Under the pieces are notes generated by a model, which saw only the letters and a list, made by a program, of their open reading frames with translations, was not told the origin of the DNA and ran no database searches. Below, one piece after another: positions 19,355-29,429 of a DNA stretch of 42,030 bases (within the stretch, counting starts at the first letter, position 1; every line of letters begins with the position of its first letter). The position numbers were made by a program, and so were the translations under genes. Location: positions 1-42,030 of the forward strand of contig CAAEEX010000102.1 in NCBI GenBank assembly GCA_900755005.1, written 5' to 3'. Source of the DNA: an uncultured Collinsella sp. (lineage in GTDB: Bacteria > Actinomycetota > Coriobacteriia > Coriobacteriales > Coriobacteriaceae).

Positions 19355-19515
19355 AATTCTCCTTCCCGGTCTCACAGGACCGGCTTAAAGGTGTGTAGTT
19401 AGGCCTCGCGGTATTGTAACCGCAAGCATGCCTCATAGCGTTAATTTCATCGAAATGTTTACGAAATGATAATTATGACTTTCTATGCATAATGATTTTT
19501 TAATCCCCGTCCCAG
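19355..19515 (-). promoter_or_regulatory. carA leader and promoter region
   Basis: A TACAAT hexamer on the minus strand lies inside a small palindrome GCGGT-TACAAT-ACCGC, and a 6-bp hairpin CCGGTC/GACCGG sits directly before the carA ribosome site. A good -35 was not found. The AT-rich part (19440-19500) contains two ATTTCG repeats. These could be regulatory, but no known pyrimidine or arginine control element was recognised. Confidence 0.35.
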
Positions 19516-19556
19516 AAAAATCATCCCGCGTGGGCTTGTGGCTCACGCGGGATGAT
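19516..19556 (-). terminator. Terminator of the 19563-20528 gene
   Basis: A 13-bp perfect stem (19520-19532 with 19544-19556) is followed on the minus strand by TTTTT (19516-19520) then CTGGG. It begins a few bases past the stop codon and likely ends the purA-to-exporter transcript. Confidence 0.88.
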
Positions 19557-19562
19557 GACGTC

Positions 19563-20528
19563 TTACTTTTTCTTGTCCTGTTCCAGCAGATCGGACGGTG
19601 AGCGATCGGGCTTGCCGCCGCGGAAAATCTCGCGGCCATGCAGACGATGCTCCAGGTCACGTTCGGCCTTTTCCTCGTCAATCTTGGTCTGGCTCACCAC
19701 CGGGTCCTCAATCAACGACGACACCGAGTTCACCTGCTTCTGAATGCGCTCGGCGATGGTGTCATCCATACTCACGATGCGCATCTTCCAGTCGATACTC
19801 GTGGCGTTGGATGAGCTCTTGGTCCACACGAACGTCAAAATGGCGCTCTGGTGGCCGCGCGCGGGGAACATGCCAAAGAAGGAATCGTGCTGAATGTTGC
19901 TATCCTCGTCGATATAGGCGTGAACGTTATACACCACGCGGTCAATCTTATCGTTGAGCAACGCGTTGGTCGCAAGCGCCGCGGCCTGAATCTGCCCGTT
20001 GGACAGCAGCTCGAGCTCGTTGGCAGACGATGTGTCCAACACCGTCACCTCGACCGTGCCCGTGCGTTCATCGGCTTCATCGACGGTAAAGTCGAGCGGG
20101 AACTGCGTAAAGCCGTTGCCCCATTCAAGTCCACCCTTGAGCGCGGTCGAAACGGTATCGACCGAAACGCTCTCGGACAGGTTGGCGGTGTTCAGACGAC
20201 GCATCACGCCGTAGCCAATCTGCATGCCCACGATCAGCACCAAAATACCGATGACCACGGCCATCGCGGTCTTCGTAATGGTATGGCTCACCTGCGAGCC
20301 CGAAGGATCGTCCTCGGACAGCGGGTCGATATGTTTTGCCTGGCTCGCGCGGTCCTCGCTGCGCAGCTGCGCTAGCGCCGCTTTGTCACCGCGCTTGGCC
20401 GCAGCCTCCTTCTCACGCATGCGCTCGGTTCGCTTTTTGGCAAGCGTGGGATCCAAGACACCGGATGCATCGATTTCGGAGAATAACTCCGTCACTTCTT
20501 CCGGAGTCAAAGGGTTCTTGTCAGCCAT
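19563..20528 (-). CDS. hypothetical membrane protein
   Basis: A 321-residue protein not recognised as a known family. Residues 1-84 are hydrophilic, charged and cytoplasmic-looking (TEEVTELFSEIDASGVLDP, then a Lys/Arg/Glu helix). One membrane segment spans about 87-107 (TAMAVVIGILVLIVGMQIGYG). The rest looks extracellular, with an alpha/beta-like pattern (TVDEADERTGTVEVTVLDT) and a charged C-terminal tail ending KKK. It follows the ABC exporter by 19 bases and so may share its transcript. AGGAAGTT precedes the ATG. Likely a coriobacterial lineage protein; the function is unknown. Confidence 0.75.
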   Translation of the reverse strand: MADKNPLTPEEVTELFSEIDASGVLDPTLAKKRTERMREKEAAAKRGDKAALAQLRSEDRASQAKHIDPLSEDDPSGSQVSHTITKTAMAVVIGILVLIVGMQIGYGVMRRLNTANLSESVSVDTVSTALKGGLEWGNGFTQFPLDFTVDEADERTGTVEVTVLDTSSANELELLSNGQIQAAALATNALLNDKIDRVVYNVHAYIDEDSNIQHDSFFGMFPARGHQSAILTFVWTKSSSNATSIDWKMRIVSMDDTIAERIQKQVNSVSSLIEDPVVSQTKIDEEKAERDLEHRLHGREIFRGGKPDRSPSDLLEQDKKK

Positions 20529-20547
20529 AAACTTCCTGTCATATCAA

Positions 20548-22320
20548 TCAGTCGAGCTCGTGCGCACGCGCACCTTCGAACTGCATTCGATAGTAACGGG
20601 CATAGGTGCCGCCACGGGCGAGAAGCTCCTCGTGCGTGCCACGCTCCACAACGCGACCATGCTCAACAGTCGCAATCTCGTCAGCATGCTTAATGGTCGA
20701 GAGACGGTGGGCGATGATAATCGTGGTGCGGCCGCGTGCCAGCTCTTCGAGTGACTCCTGGACCGCCTCCTCGCTCTCGTTATCCAAAGCACTCGTCGCC
20801 TCGTCCAAGATCAGGATCTTGGGGTTCTTGAGAAACACGCGCGCGATGGCAATGCGCTGCTTCTGTCCGCCCGAAAGACGGCTGCCGCGCTCGCCCACCA
20901 CCGTGTCGTAGCCCTGTGGAAGCGACTCGATAAAGGCATCGATGTTGGCGCGACGGGCGGCCTCGGCGATCTCTTCTGCCGTAGCACCCGGCTTGCCGTA
21001 GGCGATGTTCTCGCCGATTGTTCCGTCAAACAGATAGACATCCTGCTGCACCAGGCCGATGGCGCGACGCAGGCTCTGCTGCGTCACATCGCGCACATCC
21101 TGGCCGTCGATGCTAATGGATCCGGCAGCCACGTCATAAAAGCGCGGCAGCAGCGAACAGGTCGTGGACTTGCCACCGCCCGAAGGGCCAACCAAAGCGA
21201 TGGTCTGCCCAGGCTTGATTGACAGATCCATATGGTCGATAACGGGACGCTCGTCGGCATCGCCCTCGCCCAGCTCGACATCCTCGTAGTTAAAGCACAC
21301 GTCGTGATACTCCACGGCGCCGGCGGTCACCTGCAGATCCGTGGCGCCCGGCTTGTCCTGGATATCCGGCGCGGTCGAGAGCACCTCGTCCATACGCTTA
21401 AAACCGGCAATAGCCTTCTGATACGTTTCGGCCGAATTGACGAGTGTCTCGAGCGGCGTGCAGAACAGCGAAATGTAGAGAGCGAAGGTTGCCATATCGA
21501 CCGCCTGCAGCTGACCCTGGGCAACGAGCCAACCACCCAGCAGCACCACGATCACATAGAGCACACCCGAGAGCAGGCCATACGTCGCGGTATAGACGCC
21601 CATGGCGTGATACATGTTCTCCTTGGACGAAAGATAGCGATTGTTGGAGGCGCGGAACTTGAAGCGTTCGGTCTCCTCATTGGCAAAGCTCTTGACCACG
21701 CGCATGCCCGCCAGCGAATCCTGCAGCTGCGCATTGATGCCGCTGATTTTTTTGCGGTTGTCGCTAAAGACCTCGCGCATGCGCATGTTCTGCCAAAACA
21801 TGATGACCGCAAACGCCGCCGTCACCACGGCCATGGCGAGCGCCAGCACCGGGGCGATGGTAAAGAGAATCGCAAACGAGCCGATAATCTCGATGCCGCA
21901 GATGATGATCCACTCGGGCACGTGGTGCGCCGCCTCGCAGATATCGAACAGGTCGTTGACCACGCGGCTCATCATGTCGCCCGAGCTGTTGCGGTCGAAG
22001 TACGCAAAGCTAAAGCGCTCATACTGGTCGAACAGGTCCTCGCGCATCTTGGACTCCATGCGCGCGCCCATCACGTGACCCCAATAGCTCACAAAGTAGC
22101 GGCAGGCGCAGCGGATGATATACATCAGCACCAAACCCGCCGCGATCATGCCGAGCGCCTGCATAATGGCAGCCTGACCCTGAGTAAACAGCCCACCGGT
22201 CAAATTGCGCAAAATAATGGGGAACGCCAGGTCAATGGCGGCAAGCACCAGAGCACAAACAGTATCAGCAACAAAAAGCCCCATCTGGGGCTTGTAATAA
22301 GACAAAAACCTCTTCAGCAT
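20548..22320 (-). CDS. ABC transporter, fused permease and ATP-binding domains (exporter type)
   Basis: A 590-residue half-transporter of the type IV exporter (MsbA/LmrA-like) class. The first 320 residues hold about six membrane helices (LFVADTVCALVLAAIDLAFP opens the first). The ATPase shows LVGPSGGGKST (Walker A), LSGGQKQRIAIARV (signature) and KILILDEATSALD (Walker B). Its substrate is unknown. The start at 22320 (MLKRFLSYYKPQ) fits the family and has AAGGTG before it. An in-frame ATG at 22419 with a stronger GAGGAGG would add 33 residues encoded wholly by element E2, which reads as non-protein sequence. It likely belongs to the purA-purD-NUDIX transcript. Confidence 0.9.
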   Translation of the reverse strand: MLKRFLSYYKPQMGLFVADTVCALVLAAIDLAFPIILRNLTGGLFTQGQAAIMQALGMIAAGLVLMYIIRCACRYFVSYWGHVMGARMESKMREDLFDQYERFSFAYFDRNSSGDMMSRVVNDLFDICEAAHHVPEWIIICGIEIIGSFAILFTIAPVLALAMAVVTAAFAVIMFWQNMRMREVFSDNRKKISGINAQLQDSLAGMRVVKSFANEETERFKFRASNNRYLSSKENMYHAMGVYTATYGLLSGVLYVIVVLLGGWLVAQGQLQAVDMATFALYISLFCTPLETLVNSAETYQKAIAGFKRMDEVLSTAPDIQDKPGATDLQVTAGAVEYHDVCFNYEDVELGEGDADERPVIDHMDLSIKPGQTIALVGPSGGGKSTTCSLLPRFYDVAAGSISIDGQDVRDVTQQSLRRAIGLVQQDVYLFDGTIGENIAYGKPGATAEEIAEAARRANIDAFIESLPQGYDTVVGERGSRLSGGQKQRIAIARVFLKNPKILILDEATSALDNESEEAVQESLEELARGRTTIIIAHRLSTIKHADEIATVEHGRVVERGTHEELLARGGTYARYYRMQFEGARAHELD

Positions 22321-22329
22321 AATCACCTT

Positions 22330-22475
22330 ACGCGGTTTTACCAAACCGCGTTTCGTCTCGACGCTGCAAGTGCTCCATTTGGACAATCTGGCCTTCAATC
22401 GTCGGTCGCGTATATCCATACGCTTCCCTCCTCTTTTAGGCCACCTTGTCTCAAATGGAGCACTTTCGCTGACTT
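22330..22475 (-). repeat. Structured element E2 (candidate RNA), in the exporter leader
   Basis: Read on the minus strand: core AAGTCAGCGA (22475-22466); P1 14 perfect pairs (22452-22465 with 22368-22381); CAAGGTG (22448-22442); P2 base AGGCCA/TGGCCT (22438-22443, 22389-22394); AGATTG (22389-22384); core GCAGCGTCGAG (22367-22357); terminal hairpin ACGCGGTTT-GGTA-AAACCGCGT (22351-22330). P1 and P2 sequences differ from E1 while pairing is kept. The P2 loop holds a GAGGAGG site and an ATG. The last hairpin ends directly before the exporter ribosome site (AAGGTG). Confidence 0.72.
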
Positions 22476-22504
22476 ACACAAACCTGCGGGATCATCCCCG
22501 CTCG

Positions 22505-23200
22505 TTAAAGCTCGGCCCCGCCTAGTCGGTGCGCGATGCTGTCGCAGGCAAGCGCGCCTACGACGGTCTTGGCGTCTTCGATCTTGCCGTCGAGTACGGC
22601 GTCGATCAGCTCGTGCAGCGGCACCAGGTCCACGTTGACAAACTCGTCATCATCGGGGTTGGGCGCATCAAACTCGAGCTTGGTAGCCAAGTAGATGTGG
22701 ATGATCTCATCGCAAAAACCGCAGGACGTGACAATCGACGTCAAAAAGCGAATACGACCGGCCCTAAAGCCCGTCTCCTCATGCAGTTCGCGCTTGGCGC
22801 AATCGAGCGGGTCCTCGCCTGGATCGAGCTTGCCGGCGGGAATCTCGACCGTCACGCGGTCGATGGCGGTGCGGTACTGACGCACCAGTACGATCTTGCC
22901 GCTCTCGGTCAGTGCCACAACGGCCGCCGCACCCGGATGGCGAACGATATCGCGGGCGCTGCGGTGACCGTTGGGCAGCTCAACCTCAAGACGGTGGACG
23001 TCGAGGATCTTGCCCTTCCAGGCGCACTCCTCCGAAAGAATCTTCTCGTGCAGCTCGGCATCGTGCGGGTCGTCGTCGCCCAGCACCAGCGCCGGCTCGT
23101 CAGCGACCTCGCCACCAGGCTCACCCTCGGCGTGCCCATACATGCGGCTGTCCTCTTCGACGATCTGCGCGTCCACGAGCTCTTCGTTCTTCTCGTCCAT
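22505..23200 (-). CDS. NUDIX hydrolase, ADP-ribose pyrophosphatase type
   Basis: A 231-residue protein. The NUDIX box is complete: GKLDPGEDPLDCAKRELHEE then TGF, matching GX5EX7REUXEEXGU. Upstream motifs IVLVRQYRTAIDRVTVEIPAG are typical of ADP-ribose pyrophosphatases. The first 55 residues are acidic and low in complexity, an extension not part of the domain. The ATG at 23200 (MDEKNEE) is favoured: GAGAGGA is 9 bases before it and adjoins the alternative at 23209. It lies 21 bases after purD, so probably co-transcribed. It likely hydrolyses ADP-ribose or related nucleotides, but the substrate cannot be read. Confidence 0.88.
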   Translation of the reverse strand: MDEKNEELVDAQIVEEDSRMYGHAEGEPGGEVADEPALVLGDDDPHDAELHEKILSEECAWKGKILDVHRLEVELPNGHRSARDIVRHPGAAAVVALTESGKIVLVRQYRTAIDRVTVEIPAGKLDPGEDPLDCAKRELHEETGFRAGRIRFLTSIVTSCGFCDEIIHIYLATKLEFDAPNPDDDEFVNVDLVPLHELIDAVLDGKIEDAKTVVGALACDSIAHRLGGAEL

Positions 23201-23221
23201 CCGTCTCATTCCTCTCGGATT

Positions 23222-24526
23222 TTAGGCATCCCAGGCGTCGCGACCGCGCAGCGCGCGCAGGCCGATGTCGTGACGCAGGGTCTTGCCCTCAAAATCAATC
23301 TTCTCGCAGGCCTCGTAGGCAAGGTTGCGAGCGTTCTCGAACGTGTCGCCCAGAGCGGTCACGGCAAGCACGCGGCCACCATTGGTCACGAGCTGGCCGT
23401 CCACCACGGCGGTGCCCGCGTGGTACACGGTCACGTTCTCCATGGCCTCGGCATTGGCGATACCGGTGATGACCTTGCCCTTCTCGTAGCTGCCGGGATA
23501 GCCCGCGCTCGTCAGGACAACGGCCACGGCCCACTCGTCACGCCAGTCGAGCTCAATCTGATCGAGCTCGCAGTTGGCGCAGGCGAGCATGACCTCGACC
23601 AGGTCGTTCTTAAGGCGCGGCAGCACGACCTGCGTCTCGGGGTCGCCAAAGCGGGCATTGAACTCCAGCACCTTGGGGCCGGCAGGCGTGAGCATAAAGC
23701 CGCCGTACAGGCAGCCGCGGTAGTCGATACCCTCGGCAGCGAGCTCGGCCACGGTCTGTTCCATGACCTTCACCATCGTGGCGTGCTCCTCGTCAGTCAC
23801 GATGGGCACCGGGCTGTAGACGCCCATGCCACCGGTGTTGGGGCCCTTGTCGCCCTCGAGCGCGCGCTTGTGGTCCTGCGAGGTGGCCATGGGGCGAACG
23901 GTCTTGCCGTCGGTAAAGGCCAGCAGCGAGCACTCGGGGCCAACGAGCATCTCCTCGATAACCACGGTGTTGCCGGCATCGCCAAAGGTGCCGCCAAAAC
24001 ACTCACGCACGGCCTCCTCGGCCTGCTCAAGTTCGGTCGCCACGATAACGCCCTTGCCCGCGGCAAGGCCGTCGGCCTTGACGACCAGCGGGGCGCCCTG
24101 CTCGCGCACGTAGGCAAGAGCCGAAGCCTCGTCGGTAAACGAGCCGTAGGCCGCCGTCGGGATACCGGCGCGCTCCATGAGCTGCTTGGAGAACAGCTTG
24201 GAGCCCTCCATCTGGGCGCCCTCGGCACCCGGGCCAAAGCAGGGAATACCCGCCGCGCGCACGGCGTCGGCCACGCCCGCCACGAGCGGAGCCTCGGGGC
24301 CAATTACCACAAGTCCGCATCCGTGGCTCTGCGCAAACGCCGCCACGGCCGCAGGATCGCAGTCGTCGAGAACAACGTTCTCGCCGCAGCTCGCGGTGCC
24401 GCCGTTGCCCGGCGCAATGTAGAGCTTGCCGGCGCGCGGTGATGCTGCGAGCTTGGCTGCCAAAGCATGCTCACGGCCGCCGCTGCCCAACAACAGGATG
24501 TCGATGGTTTGAGTGTCCGCCTTCAA
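23222..24526 (-). CDS. purD: phosphoribosylamine-glycine ligase (GAR synthetase)
   Basis: Second step of purine synthesis: phosphoribosylamine, glycine and ATP give GAR. ATP-grasp enzyme of 434 residues, close to the usual 420-430. Motifs: [17 protein letters not shown] at the N-terminus, [32 protein letters not shown], and [17 protein letters not shown]. The start is a TTG at 24526, because GAGGAGG lies 6 bases before it and the first family motif begins about 10 residues in; upstream in-frame ATG codons would give over 50 unrelated residues. It lies downstream of purA and upstream of the NUDIX gene. Confidence 0.94.
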   Translation of the reverse strand: MKADTQTIDILLLGSGGREHALAAKLAASPRAGKLYIAPGNGGTASCGENVVLDDCDPAAVAAFAQSHGCGLVVIGPEAPLVAGVADAVRAAGIPCFGPGAEGAQMEGSKLFSKQLMERAGIPTAAYGSFTDEASALAYVREQGAPLVVKADGLAAGKGVIVATELEQAEEAVRECFGGTFGDAGNTVVIEEMLVGPECSLLAFTDGKTVRPMATSQDHKRALEGDKGPNTGGMGVYSPVPIVTDEEHATMVKVMEQTVAELAAEGIDYRGCLYGGFMLTPAGPKVLEFNARFGDPETQVVLPRLKNDLVEVMLACANCELDQIELDWRDEWAVAVVLTSAGYPGSYEKGKVITGIANAEAMENVTVYHAGTAVVDGQLVTNGGRVLAVTALGDTFENARNLAYEACEKIDFEGKTLRHDIGLRALRGRDAWDA

Positions 24527-24580
24527 GGGTGCCTCCTCTATGGATGAACGGCCCGCTCCGCGCGAGCCCTTTGCAAGCAA

Positions 24581-24622
24581 ATATACCCCTCGGCCGCCCG
24601 TCCGGGCTGCAAAGGGGTATAT
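24581..24622 (-). terminator. Possible terminator or stem-loop between purA and purD
   Basis: ATATACCCCT (24581-24590) pairs with AGGGGTATAT (24613-24622), 10 bp, enclosing a second stem GCCCG/CGGGC. Only a short TTTGC follows on the minus strand, so read-through to purD is likely. Confidence 0.5.
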
Positions 24623-24644
24623 CGCAATAACCAAATAGTCCCGA

Positions 24645-25940
<1,296 letters not shown>

Positions 25941-26024
25941 TTACATTCATGGCCTGTCTACGCGCCATGCCGGCACGCAGAAGCACAAAACATTCCCAGT
26001 ATACCCGTGCAACGGGCGCCTGTC

Positions 26025-27416
26025 CTACTCCTCGGCATGTGCCCCATCAAGCTCATAGAACTTGGTGGATGCCGGCAGGAACATCAGGTCGACGTCGCCG
26101 ATCGGGCCCGAACGGTTCTTGGCCACGACGATACGCGTAACGCCCTCGTCGGGTCGATCGTCGCGCGAGGCTTCGGCCTCGTCGGCGGAGCGGTCCAAGA
26201 ACATAACGATATCGGCGTCCTGCTCGATGGAGCCCGATTCACGAAGGTCGGAAAGCTGCGGGCGCTTGCCGGTACGGGATTCGACCTGACGCGAGAGCTG
26301 TGACAGCGCGATGAGCGGGATCTTGAGCTCCTTGGCCATGATCTTCAAACCACGCGACATCTCCGAAACCTCGACGGTACGGCTCTCGGAGCGGCGTCCC
26401 GGCGGAGGACTCACCAGCTGCAGGTAGTCCAGGATAATGATTGCCTTCTCCTTGTTATGGAGCATGCGGCGGCTCTTGGCGCGAATCTCGGTCACTGTGG
26501 TGCCGGGCGTATCGTCAATCAGAATATCGAGCTTGGACAAGGTCTGCGTGGCCTCGTTGATATTGGCCCACTGCTCGGGGCTAATGCGGCCCATGCGGAA
26601 GTCGCTGATCGAGATCATGGCGTAGGCGCAAATCAGGCGCTGGGCAATTTCCTTGCCCGACATCTCCAGCGAGAAGAAGCCGACGGTATAACCAGCAGCG
26701 GCAGCGTTAAGTGCCAGATTCAGAGCGAACGACGTCTTACCTACAGCAGGACGGGCGCCGATGATGATGAGCTGGCCCTCGCGGAAGCCCATGAGCATAC
26801 GGTCGAGTGACGGAAAGCCGGTGGGCACGCCCGCGGCCTGGCCACCGGCCTGGCACACTTCCTCGGCCTCGTTATAGGCCTCGACCATAAACTCGGTCAG
26901 CGTCTTGTAGCTCGACTTGACCTCGCGCGCCGTAACCTTGAGCAGCTTGCTCTCGGCCAGCTCGACAACCTCTTTGGTGTCGGTGGGGGCGTTATATGCC
27001 AGCGCGTTGATCTCGTTGGTGGCGCCGATCAGCTCGCGCAGCATCGAATCTCGGCGAACGATGGCGGCATGGTGCTGCCAGTTCACGAGCGACAGGGTCT
27101 GACCCATCAACTCCAAAATGTACGCTTCGCCGCCCACGGCATCGAGCTTATTGATGCTTCGCAGATAATCGATCAGCGAGATGGAGTCGATGGGAATGCG
27201 GCTGTTGTACATATCGACCATCGCGGTATAGATGGTCTTATGAATGGGCCGGTAGAAGTCATCGGGCTGCAGCTCGACCTGGGCCTCTTCGACCACCTCG
27301 GGCGATAGCAGCATAGCGGCCAGTACATTGGCCTCTGCATCTTGGTTTTGGGGAAGACCCAACTTTGAGCCGCGGTCCTCAACCGTCAGCCCGGTCTCCC
27401 TATCGTCATATGCCAT
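26025..27416 (-). CDS. dnaB: replicative DNA helicase
   Basis: Hexameric helicase that unwinds DNA at the replication fork. 463 residues. The N-terminal DnaB domain shows LPQNQDAEANVLAAMLLSPE; the RecA-like core has Walker A GARPAVGKTSFALN, LEMSGKEIAQRL, the strand ILDYLQLVSPP, and LSQLSRQVESR. No intein is visible. The ATG at 27416 is chosen because GAGG lies 6 bases before it; ATG codons at 27428 and 27422 are less well placed. It is the last member of the rpsF-ssb-rpsR-rplI-dnaB neighbourhood, but a terminator lies between rplI and dnaB. Confidence 0.96.
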   Translation of the reverse strand: MAYDDRETGLTVEDRGSKLGLPQNQDAEANVLAAMLLSPEVVEEAQVELQPDDFYRPIHKTIYTAMVDMYNSRIPIDSISLIDYLRSINKLDAVGGEAYILELMGQTLSLVNWQHHAAIVRRDSMLRELIGATNEINALAYNAPTDTKEVVELAESKLLKVTAREVKSSYKTLTEFMVEAYNEAEEVCQAGGQAAGVPTGFPSLDRMLMGFREGQLIIIGARPAVGKTSFALNLALNAAAAGYTVGFFSLEMSGKEIAQRLICAYAMISISDFRMGRISPEQWANINEATQTLSKLDILIDDTPGTTVTEIRAKSRRMLHNKEKAIIILDYLQLVSPPPGRRSESRTVEVSEMSRGLKIMAKELKIPLIALSQLSRQVESRTGKRPQLSDLRESGSIEQDADIVMFLDRSADEAEASRDDRPDEGVTRIVVAKNRSGPIGDVDLMFLPASTKFYELDGAHAEE

Positions 27417-27573
27417 GAGCATCCTCATTCATATCGCTTGCGAGCATCCATAGTATCAGCCACGGTCCCAAAACGCGCCGCGCGCCGCCAATCATCACCG
27501 AACCAAACGGATGAACGGTCCCGCATTTAGGACTTCACCGCAACGCCTGCCACGGCGCTCGCTGAGCGTAGAA

Positions 27574-27608
27574 AATAAAAGGGCGCCCTGGTTTCCCAGA
27601 GCGCCCTT
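27574..27608 (-). terminator. Terminator after rplI
   Basis: AAGGGCGC-T-CTGG pairs with CCAGG-GCGCCCTT around a GAAA tetraloop, followed by TTTTATTTTC on the minus strand. It lies about 30 bases past the rplI stop and separates the ribosomal operon from dnaB. Confidence 0.85.
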
Positions 27609-27640
27609 CTTAGAACAAGATTGTTGCGTTGCAGCAAATG

Positions 27641-28180
27641 CTACTCGGCAGCAGCCTCAGTCTCGACCTCGGCGGTCTCGGCCTCGGCGGCCTCAGCGGC
27701 CTCCTCGACCTCAGCCTCGGCAGCGAGCTCCTCGGCGGTAACGCCGACGAGAACGACAACCTCGGCCTTGATCTCGCGGTACAGCGAGATGGCAACGGTG
27801 TGGGCACCGGCAACCTTGATGGGCTTACCGAGCTCGACGCGCTTGCGGTCGATGTCCATACCGAGCTGAGCCTTGATGGCGTCAGCGATCATAGCGGCGG
27901 TAACGGAGCCAAAGAGGATGCCCTCGTCGCCGACCTTGACGTCAACGGTGACCGTCTTGCCCTCGAAGGCAGCCTTGGTCTCGTTGGCGGTAGCCAGACG
28001 GACGGCCTCGCGCTTGGCGATGTTGTTGCGACGCTCGTCAAGCTGCTTGAGGTTGCCCTTGGTGGCGGCAACAGCGAGCTTCTTGGGGAACAGGAAGTTC
28101 TCAGCGTAACCCTGAGCGACCTCTACGACGTCACCCTCGCCGCCCTTGCCCTTGATCTCATCGAGAAGAATAACCTTCAT
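27641..28180 (-). CDS. rplI: 50S ribosomal protein L9
   Basis: Binds domain V of 23S rRNA near the L1 stalk. 179 residues: the N-terminal L9 domain (MKVILLDEIKGKGGEGDVVEVAQGYAENFLFPKKLA), the long connecting helix and the C-terminal domain run to about residue 148; a further 30 residues are Ala/Glu only, a strongly acidic tail not found in most L9 proteins. AAGGGAGACGC precedes the ATG. Part of the rpsF operon, 15 bases after rpsR. Confidence 0.96.
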   Translation of the reverse strand: MKVILLDEIKGKGGEGDVVEVAQGYAENFLFPKKLAVAATKGNLKQLDERRNNIAKREAVRLATANETKAAFEGKTVTVDVKVGDEGILFGSVTAAMIADAIKAQLGMDIDRKRVELGKPIKVAGAHTVAISLYREIKAEVVVLVGVTAEELAAEAEVEEAAEAAEAETAEVETEAAAE

Positions 28181-28195
28181 GATGCGTCTCCCTTC

Positions 28196-28462
28196 TTAGC
28201 CGCGGTCGCGGTTGCCACGAGAGGAAACCACGGGGACGGTGTACGGCAGGAGAGCCATCTCGCGGGCGCGCTTGATGGCGTTGGCGATGTCATGCTGATG
28301 CTGCGTGCAAGCGCCAGTGACGCGACGGGGCTTGATCTTGCCACGGTCGGTCATGTACTTACGGAGAAGCTGAGTGTCCTTATAGTCGATGAACTCAGTG
28401 TTCTCCTTGCAGAACTGGCAGTACTTACGACGCGGCTGACGTGCAGAAAAATCATTAGCCAT
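28196..28462 (-). CDS. rpsR: 30S ribosomal protein S18
   Basis: 88 residues, with the CxxC pair KYCQFCKEN (Cys15, Cys18) and a third Cys in TGACTQHQH, the pattern of zinc-binding S18 proteins. Motifs [26 protein letters not shown] and REMALLPY are typical. It pairs with S6 on the 30S platform. The ATG at 28462 (MANDFS) has GAAAGG at 9 bases; an upstream frame to 28513 has no site. Confidence 0.96.
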   Translation of the reverse strand: MANDFSARQPRRKYCQFCKENTEFIDYKDTQLLRKYMTDRGKIKPRRVTGACTQHQHDIANAIKRAREMALLPYTVPVVSSRGNRDRG

Positions 28463-28534
28463 GTCAAAATACCTTTCATTTGGCAACTTCGGCGAACCGA
28501 AGCCGCCTCTCACTCAAAAATAGGTGAACAACCC

Positions 28535-28987
28535 TTAGAACGGGATGTCCTCATCGTAGACGTCGACCGCGGGCGGCGTAGCCACCGGTGCGGCAGGACG
28601 TGCTGCGGGCGCGGGAGCTGCGGGGGCGTAACCACCCTGATCGTAGCCACCCTGGCCACCACGGGAGCTCATAAACTCGATCTCATCGACGATGACCTCA
28701 AGCTTGCTCCGGCGCTGGCCGTCGCGCTCCCAAGAGCTGTAGCGCAGCTTGCCCTCGATCGCGACCTTGTTTCCCTTTGCCAGGAAACGGCTCACGGCCT
28801 CGGCGCGGGTGCCGAACATAGTGCAGTCGACAAAGTTGGGATAGTCCTCCCACTCGCCAGTCTGCGCGTTACGGCGACGATCGTTCACGGCGACGCCAAA
28901 GGACAGAACCTGGGTTCCGCCGGCGGTGGCGCGCAGCTCGGGATCGCGGGTGAGGTTACCGGTGATGTTCACTCGATTGATGCTCAT
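28535..28987 (-). CDS. ssb: single-stranded DNA-binding protein
   Basis: 150 residues. The OB-fold spans about 1-108 (MSINRVNITGNLTRDPELR; FVDCTMFGTRAEAVSRFLAKG; IEGKLRYSSW). A Gly/Pro/Ala-rich linker follows (about 112-142). The C-terminal tip DEDIPF is the conserved partner-binding motif. It protects single-stranded DNA during replication and repair. Located between rpsF and rpsR, the standard order. Confidence 0.97.
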   Translation of the reverse strand: MSINRVNITGNLTRDPELRATAGGTQVLSFGVAVNDRRRNAQTGEWEDYPNFVDCTMFGTRAEAVSRFLAKGNKVAIEGKLRYSSWERDGQRRSKLEVIVDEIEFMSSRGGQGGYDQGGYAPAAPAPAARPAAPVATPPAVDVYDEDIPF

Positions 28988-29035
28988 AACTCACTACTTC
29001 CTCTTGGGGCACAAGCCCAGTCCAAAACGACAGTC

Positions 29036-29329
29036 TTACTCCTGGTCGTCGCGACGGACGATCATGTGGCGGACCACAGCGTCGGTGATGCGCAGGACGC
29101 GATCAAGCTCGGCGATCTGGGTAGGATCTGCGTGGAAGTTGATGAGGGTGTAGTCACCATCGGTGAGGTCGTTGATCTCGTAGGCGAGCTTGCGCTTGCC
29201 CCACTCGTCAACGGAGTCGACCTTGCCAGCGCCCTCAGCGATCGTGGTATCGATACGCTTCATAACAGCGAGACGAGTCTCGGGGTCGAGCGACGGGTCA
29301 ACAAAGAACAGCAGTTCATAAGCCTTCAT
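29036..29329 (-). CDS. rpsF: 30S ribosomal protein S6
   Basis: 97 residues, with MKAYELLFFVDPSLD and the RNA/S18-facing strand EWGKRKLAYEINDLTDGDY and LRITDAVVRHMIVR. The ATG at 29329 has GAGGAGGTGAC directly upstream. First gene of the operon. An 8-bp hairpin (29356-29363 with 29377-29384) sits in the leader about 30 bases upstream; S6:S18 autoregulation through leader RNA is known in other bacteria, but the conserved motif was not recognised here. Confidence 0.96.
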   Translation of the reverse strand: MKAYELLFFVDPSLDPETRLAVMKRIDTTIAEGAGKVDSVDEWGKRKLAYEINDLTDGDYTLINFHADPTQIAELDRVLRITDAVVRHMIVRRDDQE

Positions 29330-29400
29330 ATTGTCACCTCCTCTGGGCAAATGTGGCTTCAGGTCGTGAAGGTGCGCCTGAAGCAGGAAAAGACTTGGTA

Positions 29401-29429
29401 ATAATATCTTTCAACCTCCCAGGCCGCAA
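29401..29429 (-). promoter_or_regulatory. Putative promoter of the rpsF operon
   Basis: On the minus strand TTGCGG (29429-29424), a 17-base spacer and TATTAT (29406-29401) form a sigma-70-type promoter about 72 bases before the rpsF start. The leader would contain the 29356-29384 hairpin. Confidence 0.55.

Noticed and set aside
22330..22351. Similarity of the E2 hairpin end (GGTAAAACCGCG) to a T-box sequence
   Set aside because: The specifier loop and other conserved T-box parts are missing, and E3 does not have ACCGCG in this hairpin.
22321..22419. Extended N-terminus of the ABC exporter
   Set aside because: The added 33 residues are encoded by element E2 and unlike the family; kept only as a question in the findings.
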